Shown here: piece by piece, positions 50,438-64,000 of the stretch
Layout: every line of letters starts with the position of its first letter
Position numbering within the stretch: position 1 is the stretch's first letter
DNA from: Chrysoperla carnea
Taxonomy: Eukaryota > Arthropoda > Insecta > Neuroptera > Chrysopidae
Assembly (NCBI RefSeq): GCF_905475395.1
Contig: NC_058340.1
Location: forward strand, 63,962,181 to 64,026,180
Direction of reading: 5' to 3'
Length of the DNA stretch: 64,000 nucleotides
Translations under genes and position numbers: made by a program
Notes under the pieces: generated by a model
What the model was told of the DNA's origin: nothing
Database searches by the model: none
Seen by the model: only the letters and a program-made list of their open reading frames with translations

Positions 50438-51534
50438 ATGGATCAATATAAATTAGAAAAATTATTATTTATATTTTTTGTATTTATAACATGCGGATCT
50501 GTAATTACAACTATTTGCAGTGGAATTGCATGGAATCATTGGAAAGAAGTATTGGATAAATGTGCATTTCCAGAATGGGCAAGACATCATGATAATTGTG
50601 GATGTATACTATTCGGAAAAAAATTTGATAGTGGTTTTCGTGGTGGTGCAATCTCAAATTGTTACTATGTTACGTTTGCCCCATTATTAACAGCAGTATT
50701 TTTGGCAGTATTAGCTGGATATCATTGTGTGCGAGTTTTTATTAATAAAAAGGGAAAACCTAATCATAATGTTATGGTCGAAAGAAGGTGAATAATATTA
50801 ATTCATTTTTACTTAGCATTAAATAACATTATAAACATTTAGTCATTCAGAGAATTGCATTCCTATATGCATTTCATGCAACAAACTATTGCATTAAAGC
50901 CCAGCTTACAACAATGTTGAATTCACAACGCACACGGCGAGCGACAAGCAAACTGTCTACTGAACTGTATGAAATTATGATTAATTATTAAGTTTATAGG
51001 TGTTTATCTTGATGGAGCCTCTCTGGTTCTCGTTAGTAACGTCAAATGAGTTAGAACTTAAATCAATTTATTGTAAAATATCATAAAATGAGTAAAAACA
51101 TAATTATTTTTCTATACAGTTTTGGTGACGTTGTTATCACTGCGACTCCAAGCGTACAAGAAGATGGCGGAAATCGAAAAGTATGGCTAATACTATGCGG
51201 AGTGATTGTTTTCTTTTCAATTTACATTCTTGTCTACGCCATTGTACTGTCAAATGGTTATTACAAAACTTGTGATCAATACCGTATTGAAATATCGAAC
51301 GATTTGAAGGCATTTGGTAATCAACAGGCTGTTATTTATGGACGATTGTCTTGTTCAGCAATTTATGATTTTATGGATTATTTATTCCCAAATTATGATG
51401 TCTATTCCCGTTCACAATTTATCAATACATCGATAACATTATTATTGGCAATTCAATCAGCATGGTTATCATTTATCCTGGCATTAATTTCAAGCGTTAT
51501 TTACTTTAGGATTGCACAAATTAATAAAATTTAA
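50438..51534 (+). CDS. Four-pass membrane protein, TMEM179-like
   Basis: Two exons, 50438-50787 and 51120-51534, joined in phase 2 (GTGAAT donor, ATACAG acceptor); 254 residues starting MDQYKLEK. Four strongly hydrophobic segments are visible at about residues 10-32, 78-100, 135-158 and 220-247, with short charged ends. The first extracellular/lumenal loop carries four cysteines (KCAF, NCGC, SNCYY), and the second has a conserved-looking CDQYR and SCSAIYDF. Length and the four-helix, cysteine-bearing-loop layout fit the TMEM179 family, whose biochemical role is unknown; the family call is from recalled similarity and is moderate. An in-frame GTG start at 50420 is less likely than the ATG. Confidence 0.75.
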
Positions 51535-53682
51535 ATACTTTTCTTGCCATTATTTTAAGTTACCAAAATGCATTCTTTACTATTGTTATAAGGTATAAAG
51601 CCACGTTTAGTCAATGTCAAATAGCTTTTTTGTAAAATAGGTACTTGTATATGTGTAGGTCATAATTTACAAATTGAAAATTTGTAAGTAACTTTAACTA
51701 GTAGTCTGGTGAAACATTCTCTATGATCTAAAAAAATTTATAAGTATCTATTTTAGAAAAAAGTCAAACCGATTTGACGATCTGCTTCAAAATCGCCAGA
51801 TTAAACAATATTTTCAGCTATTTTGACACGGCTAATTTGTTTTTTCTGTATTATTGTTTATTTTTTTCATCTATATAAGTATGTTATATTTTTTTAAATA
51901 TATTCTAGCTCCGGTTGTTAAGTACATGCGCCATAAGTAAATCGAGCAAAATGAACAGATATTGAGTATAATTGATCTCAAATTTAATTGTTACGATTAA
52001 TTTTCTTTGTTAAACCTTTCATAAACTTGGATATTCCGTTGATGAAGCAGCTAATTTTTCAATATTCTGTCCCTTACATTAATTTCATTGAACAAATGCA
52101 CAACTTTTTTTATGTTTATAAAAATAAATTCGACTCCGTTAATATCTTTAAAAGCCTAATTCAAAATTAGGTGCCTTTGACAAAGTGCCTATATTTCATA
52201 TATTAATAAGTGAGCTTAATATATTTGGACTGCCTAAGCTAATATTTTATATAATTAAATAGAATTTAAGTAGAATGTACAAATGTTGATGTTTTATTTA
52301 TGACACTGCACAATAGAAATTTTATTTTAAATTATTCTAAACTACGATTCGCTTTTTTCGAATAATAAAAAATTAGTCTAATAATAAAATAACATCATAA
52401 AAGAATATGTTTTTACTATAGAATAGTTTTTTGATAAATTGTCCGAAAAAACATTAAATCGTAATTTAAAAGCATTCGTTGATCCAAACACAAATTGCAT
52501 TTATTCAAGAATTTTCTATGTCTAATATATTAGATTTTTACAAAAGATATGTACAAAAATAAGTAAAAATGTTTTATTTTTTTAAATTTAATTTTTCTGA
52601 AAAGTTCATATCAGACAATTTGTATTTATAAATTAAAAAAATTAAATAAATAAAAATATTTATTAATTATAAAATGTAAAACAATTTTTTTTGATCTTTT
52701 TGAAAAGTGTTTTAACCGAAAGGTGTTACCATGTTTTACTAAGAAAGAGAAAGCATTTTGAGAGCAAGACACCGGGTAAATAATAAACTTTTAACGGACC
52801 TTCCAGCCAGCATATCCTTTAACATTATACGTCTTGGTTGTTATAAACCATTTTGCTCTTGGTAGCGTTACGTAGTTAACCGTGGACAACTCGATGGCCA
52901 CAAAGTTCTGTACGTGGATATTATTTCGATCGGCAAAGTAGCTAGGCAATGTTGAATTGTTGACGTAGCTTTACACCTACGGAAATTTTTAAGTAAAAGT
53001 GATATACATAGGCTTAAATGGATTACACCAAGTGCAATTCAAGCACTTTATTTTTAACTAAGAATAACAGCTTAAAGGTTTTTATAAATAGTTAATTCTT
53101 TATAGATTAAACGTTTTTATGTCGTGCTAAGGTAACGCGTTAACGCATATGTGTTAATTAGCCTAATAATAGACGTACTATACTTCTATGGAACATAGAC
53201 CGATAACACATGACAGAAATTTGCAGAAATATTACCAGACTTTGTTTCAGTATGACTTTTGTATCATCACGTTAAAATGATTAAAGTTAAACTTTAGGAT
53301 GTTAACAATATAATTGAATAAAACAACGGTTAGCGTTTATATAAACATAAGGGATTTTTAATGGAAAAACATTTAATGTCTGTCTATATTTAATATAGGT
53401 CTGTGCCAATACGTCATTCATTCTTCAGTGGCAAATGTAGGAGAAATGTCAATGGCGAGAATTAATTTTTCCTCGACTGCAATATCGCATAATGACTTAA
53501 GTTATTAGTAAATGATTGCATATTTTCGTGAAAGTTACTTTTATGTTTTATTTATTTCTTATAATTTTTTTTTTTTATAAATATGTTAACACTTAAGTTC
53601 ATGTGAAAAAAATTCGTATATAGATATTTAATATTAGTTTCATTTTGATATAAATAAGAAAACAAAACACCATTTCCTCAAA
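51535..53682. other. Intergenic region between the TMEM179-like gene and the kinase gene
   Basis: AT-rich sequence with a GC-richer patch at about 52790-52990 that has no long open frame and no recognised motif. Poly(A)-like AATAAA motifs occur near 52363. The 5' untranslated region or a non-coding first exon of the kinase gene may lie at its right end. No protein-coding exon recognised. Confidence 0.45.
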
Positions 53683-59343
<5,661 letters not shown>

Positions 59344-61137
59344 ATCTTTAAGTTAGTAAAATTACAATTGACTCTCAATACAATCAAATTTAAATATTTA
59401 TAAAAAACAATCATTTTCGACACTATAAACAAATCGGGCTTTTTCTTCTGTTTTGATTTTACAAACTAGATTTATGATTTATAAAAACAAAAAATGGAAG
59501 ATTATCATGTGGATAATACATTTAAATTCTGTAGAAAGTTTTGTAAAAAGAATTTCTGATACTATGGGCAAGCTTTCCGATATCAGTCGAAATTCTGATG
59601 TGCGGGCAGCTTTTCACTTCAGATCTGTGTTCTGTTTTAGCCACGGGTGCCGCATTGCGGAATTCCTCAAGCATCGAGCGTGTGTTTAAAACTGTACTGA
59701 ATTGATTTTTCAAAAACATGACTAATCAACTTAATCGATTGGCAAATGTCAAAGTTATTCAATATTTACATACCGAAATAAAAGATGGTGTACCTTGTAC
59801 ACTAAATTTACATTAAAAAATTGATTGATTATGATTGTTTAAAAAACAAACATTCTACAGAATTTAAATATTTCAACATGAATACCTTTTTTTTTCTTTT
59901 ACTAGTCAGTTATATAAACACAATATTAGTGACGATAGCATAAAGTGATAAATAAAATAAAATATTAAAAAAAAAATTTATTAAAAACGAATTTTTAACA
60001 CAAAATAAAACAAATTATATTCTTTTATTTAGCTAAAAATAAATAAATATATATTGTCTAATATTCACACAAACAAACATAATGTTTCAAAAATTTGATT
60101 TGTTTAAGTAAAACATTCCGACGTTATACTATCCGGGAATTGTTTTCTATAATAATTATTTTTAATATAAGTTGATATTCTCTCATTATGGTCCTAATTA
60201 TAATAATTTCTTTTACCTAGATTTTCTTTTTATTGCAACGTAACAAAAAGCGTATAGCTTTTAAATCCATATAAAACATAAAAAACTAAGAAAATTCAAA
60301 ACATTTCCAGAATCGCTTCTAATTTCTAGGAATGTTTAGTATTTTTCTAGTGCTTTTTAGAGATTTTTTAGTTCTCGGTATGCAATAAATGAAGAAAATG
60401 ATCGTTAATCATTTGTTTTTCTCGATTAAATTATAAATAATACGATATTTATAATTTAACACTGCTTAGTGCTTATATAAACAAAACGTAGCATAATTAA
60501 CATTTCTAACTAATTCTATTTTAGTTCAAAATTGATCGAAAATAAAAGAAATCGTTAATAAGGACTTATATTGTTGTTAAAAATGTACAAGAGTTAAGAA
60601 AGCGGGAATTCTGAATAAAATAAGGGGTGTATAATTTCTTTGAAGGTAAATTTGTGAGGAAAAACTACTTTTTTTAACAATCCGCCTTATATTTCCTTAC
60701 ATTTTTTGCCATAAAGATGAGTTAGGCTTTTTGCTCAAACCTTCAATTATATAACCTCTGTAATACGCCTACCTGTGGAATTGCAGCTTCTAAACGAATT
60801 TATCGATTTCAATGAGGTTTTTTAAGTTTGAATGCAATTCTAATCGGTAATTCTAAGCTATATTTTATTAAAATTTGATCAGCTGTTAGATTTTCAACTT
60901 TCTTACCGGATAAATGTAGCGAAGAGGATGGGGTCTAATCTATTAATTTTTAGTATATGCTAAACAATTAATCAAAATTATTATAATTGGCCAGTTTGAA
61001 GGAACAACTTGTAAAATTATTACAATTAAAATATTTAAAATTACCTAGTCTTAATAGTTACGAAAATGACAAAATTATGTATATACCTACAATCTACATA
61101 TTATTATAAATAAATTCATGCGTATATATGTATATAC

Positions 61138-61496
61138 AGCACGATCCACCAAAAATTGAACGTATTTCTTTTTATAAAAAAGTCTAAAGGTGCAAAAAAT
61201 AAGCTTTAATATATTTTCATGTCATTGTAAAATCTCTTCGAGTTAACTCAAGCAATAATGAGTCTTTATGTTATCATAGAACGAAATATTATAAACCCCC
61301 GCCTTGACTCGTCAAGTCAGGCTGATCCATCCAAAATCAAATTAATTTCTTTTCGTAGAAATGTCTAGAGATGCTAAAAAGAAAATTTGTAATATTTTCA
61401 TTGGTAAAATAACGTCGAATTAGTTCAAGCAATAATGAATATGTTATTATAGAATGAAGTATGATATACCTCTGTCTAGACTCGCCAACTTAGATA
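61138..61496. repeat. Tandem duplication, period about 180 bp
   Basis: Two diverged units starting GATCCACCAAAAATTGAA (61143) and GATCCATCCAAAATCAAA (61323). Each continues with TTAATTTC/TTATTTC, GTCTA...GATGC, a TAATATTTTCAT-like phrase, CAAGCAATAATGA and a GACTCG.CAA end. Confidence 0.7.
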
Positions 61497-63316
61497 ATTT
61501 CGAAACTAATTTTTAATATAATTAACATAAATTATACCGCGTTTCGTTATATTTCTCCTCTAATTATTAAAAATTTACATTTACTCGAAAAACGTAACTC
61601 TTTCTTGGAAGCTAGGTAAAAATATATAATTTATATATATGTTTGTTATCCCCTTTTAATTTCCTTTATTTTGATAACCTACTTCATAGGTTTGGTTAAT
61701 AAAGTATGACTATTTCGCGCCAATAATTCGCCGTTTTTTTTTCAAACACCTATCTAATTAATGCAACTTGGGTTTATAAGACGAATATAACGATACCTTA
61801 TCTGTCGTAATCCATCCCGCTCTTTGGAAGAACGAAGTAATAAAGAAATTTACAAACAAATATACATACATACATACAAGATACGCGCGATAAACATAAC
61901 CCTGCTTTGGCAGTTGGGTAAAAAGACAATGCGTTTTATTTTTGGAAGGGAGCACTGTATATAATATATATGTATATAGTAGATTCAAGATGAAAAAAGA
62001 CCGACCGAGAAAGAGAAGATATATAAATATAATGTGTATATATGTACCCTCTCTTTATGTGGGCTTTATTTGATTTTGCGTCTATTATAAAAAATAATAC
62101 AATTTTTTATGATTATTATTTGAGAATAAATAAAAATATAAATAATTAAATAAATAATTGTTCGATGTATTATTTCACAAAGGTGCTTTTACGAAATATA
62201 TAAATAATATATTATTGTAAATGTTGTTAAAAATAGCTATGTAGTAAAAAAATACAAAAAAAAAAAAACTATTACCGATGATACTAGATAAAAAAAAATA
62301 CCAATAATTATAAGGCTGAAATTAAAACAAAATTTTGTTTAAGTAAGCCTATTTAATATATATTTGACGCATCTCACCTTGATTTTATAATTAGCTGCGA
62401 AAATCAAATTTAATATTTTCTATGCACAATTGTATTTTACAAAAATAATTATCCCCAAAACATTTGTGAATTAAAAAAAAAAAAAAATGTACCATCTTTC
62501 TTGCTAAAGGTATCTATGGTTGACGGTTTTATGGCAACATACATGCAGAAGATTTTCTTGTTGGGTTTTCCATCTAAGAGATACTCTATCTTGTGTTTTT
62601 AATAAGAACTAACATTTTCGATAAACAATCTGTTCTTTATAACTTACGTGGTAATTGTAAAACTCATAACGACTCTATTCTGTCCCAAAAAACTAACGAT
62701 CCGATATTCAGTTAATATTCTAAAATTTCTTTACCAATTTGACATCTTGTATCCACAGTTAACTTTAATATTACGGTGAGACGCGTTTTGTATTTTAGAA
62801 TTTTTATTGGAATAATTACTAAAGTATTTATTCTCTATTAGAGGTTCTAGTCGAATAAATATTTATAGTTCTAAGTTTATTTTAAATTGATAATTATTCT
62901 ATCCAAAAAACTCGTTCAATGAATTATATGCCTATATTCGAGAATTCAATCTTTACGTGGATTTAGTAGAGTTAGAAATTGTAGTAAGCAAAAATGTTTG
63001 AATTTAATATTTCAAGTAGAATTTGTAGCTTTCAAAAATCCGCCATGAATATCTCCTAAAGAACTTTGTTTAATAGATGAATGAAAAAAAAAAAGAATAC
63101 ATTTTCTAAATTCAGAGCGGCCATAAATTTTTACTTTCATGGGTGGGTATTATATTAATTTTGAATAGGTAACTTTCATTTACCAATTTATCTTTCCAGA
63201 ATTAATATTTTTTGGACAAACCCATTAAAACTTATTTCCTGTTTAAACGTATATTCGTAATAAATAAAATTAAGTATTTTATAGCATTCGTTTTACTATT
63301 TTAATTGCTCAAATAT

Positions 63317-63470
63317 CAATTATTATTATGTCAATGATTTAGAATGATCATTGAATCAATTATTATTATGTCAATGATTTAGAATGACCATTGAGTCAAT
63401 TATTATTATGTCAACGATTTAGAATGATCATTGAATCAACTATTATTATGCTGATGATTTAGAATTATTA
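63317..63470. repeat. Tandem repeat, 40-bp unit, four copies
   Basis: CAATTATTATTATGTCAATG followed by ATTTAGAATGATCATTGAAT; units begin at 63317, 63357, 63397 and 63437 with few changes, the last most diverged. Confidence 0.85.
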
Positions 63471-63921
63471 TTAAAAAAAACAACTGAATATTTATTTGAC
63501 TAGACAGACCTTTAATAAAAATAATTGAAGAATTTAAAAACAAAAAAGCATTGCATATATTTATTATTACTAAAATATTAAAAAACAAATTTTTAAAAAG
63601 TGCAAAAAAAAGACGGCTTACAGATTTGTCTTCCCCCAAATCAACGTAGAAATATTTTTTTAGAGTGATAATAATATTGTTGCCAAAGATTTATTTAAGA
63701 ATAAAAAATATCTTTATTCTAATTTTTTTTTCAAATATGTTTGTAAATTTTTTATTTTAGATTTTTAGAAATAGTTGCGTTTATTGCTTTTGGAACGTTT
63801 TCGTAATATAGAAACACATGGCTTATATGAAACAAAATTTTGATGAAAAATGTGATACTCGATACAAAAACTAAATTATTTGTGCTAATTCCTTATAAGG
63901 TTTGTTAAAACGTTTCAAATA

Positions 63922-63985
63922 TTTGAGCCGGAATCGAATACACAACCTCTTGCTAACTGGGTCACCATTGATCATTGCGTATTTA
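63922..63985 (-). pseudogene. tRNA-like remnant
   Basis: The minus strand has a B-box-like GTGTATTCGATTCCGGC and a degraded D-arm (GATCAATGGTGACCCA). The acceptor and anticodon stems do not pair properly. Decayed tRNA or SINE head. Confidence 0.3.
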
Positions 63986-64000
63986 TTTTTGTTTGCTTCT

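Larger units (their letters stand above)
59344..64000. other. Downstream flank of the kinase gene, no gene
   Basis: Likely begins with the kinase 3' untranslated region; AATAAA lies near 59951. A possible extra terminal exon lies at about 59640 (see findings). It also contains tandem repeats at 61138-61496 and 63317-63470 and a tRNA-like remnant at the end. No other gene recognised. Confidence 0.5.

Noticed and set aside
63317-63470. CRISPR-like array
   Set aside because: The 40-bp units are contiguous without spacers and the DNA is eukaryotic; it is a simple tandem repeat.

Overview
The window looks like AT-rich nuclear DNA from an arthropod, most likely an insect. The genes have introns with GT/AG borders, some as short as about 65 bp. 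The recognisable proteins (Numb-associated kinase, ADAMTS-like/lonely heart type, MMS19, cytochrome b561 D2) have animal relatives, and the spacers are crowded with short DNA-transposon relics. The order of insect cannot be fixed from the sequence. I rebuilt all gene models by hand from splice signals and reading-frame phase.

Layout: 1-26.7 kb holds no protein gene that I can support. It contains a tRNA-Thr(AGT), decayed tRNA-like sequence and many non-autonomous elements: hairpin (foldback) elements, pogo-like, hAT-like, TTAA-type, Helitron-like and mariner-like pieces. From 26.7 to 35.3 kb lies a secreted ADAMTS-like gene (+), with a signal-peptide exon 5.5 kb upstream of the rest; its first intron carries more repeats and an antisense tRNA-Gln(CTG). 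A cytochrome b561 D2-like gene (-, 36.2-37.3 kb) ends tail to tail with it. Next, on the minus strand, is a three-exon gene (38.4-42.1 kb) for an 823-residue MULE-transposase-like protein with a SWIM zinc finger. It is head to head, 770 bp apart, with a ten-exon MMS19 gene (+, 42.9-48.1 kb). A two-exon four-pass membrane protein resembling TMEM179 (+, 50.4-51.5 kb) and a nine-exon Numb-associated kinase (AAK1/BIKE family, +, 53.7-59.3 kb) follow. The last 4.6 kb is non-coding, with two tandem-repeat tracts.

The genes do not form a pathway; this is an ordinary gene-dense block next to a repeat-rich one. The most interesting items are the transposase-derived SWIM gene sharing a short bidirectional promoter region with a DNA-repair/Fe-S assembly gene, the hairpin elements (three copies, one inside an intron of that SWIM gene), and several repeat families present in two or more copies within the window.
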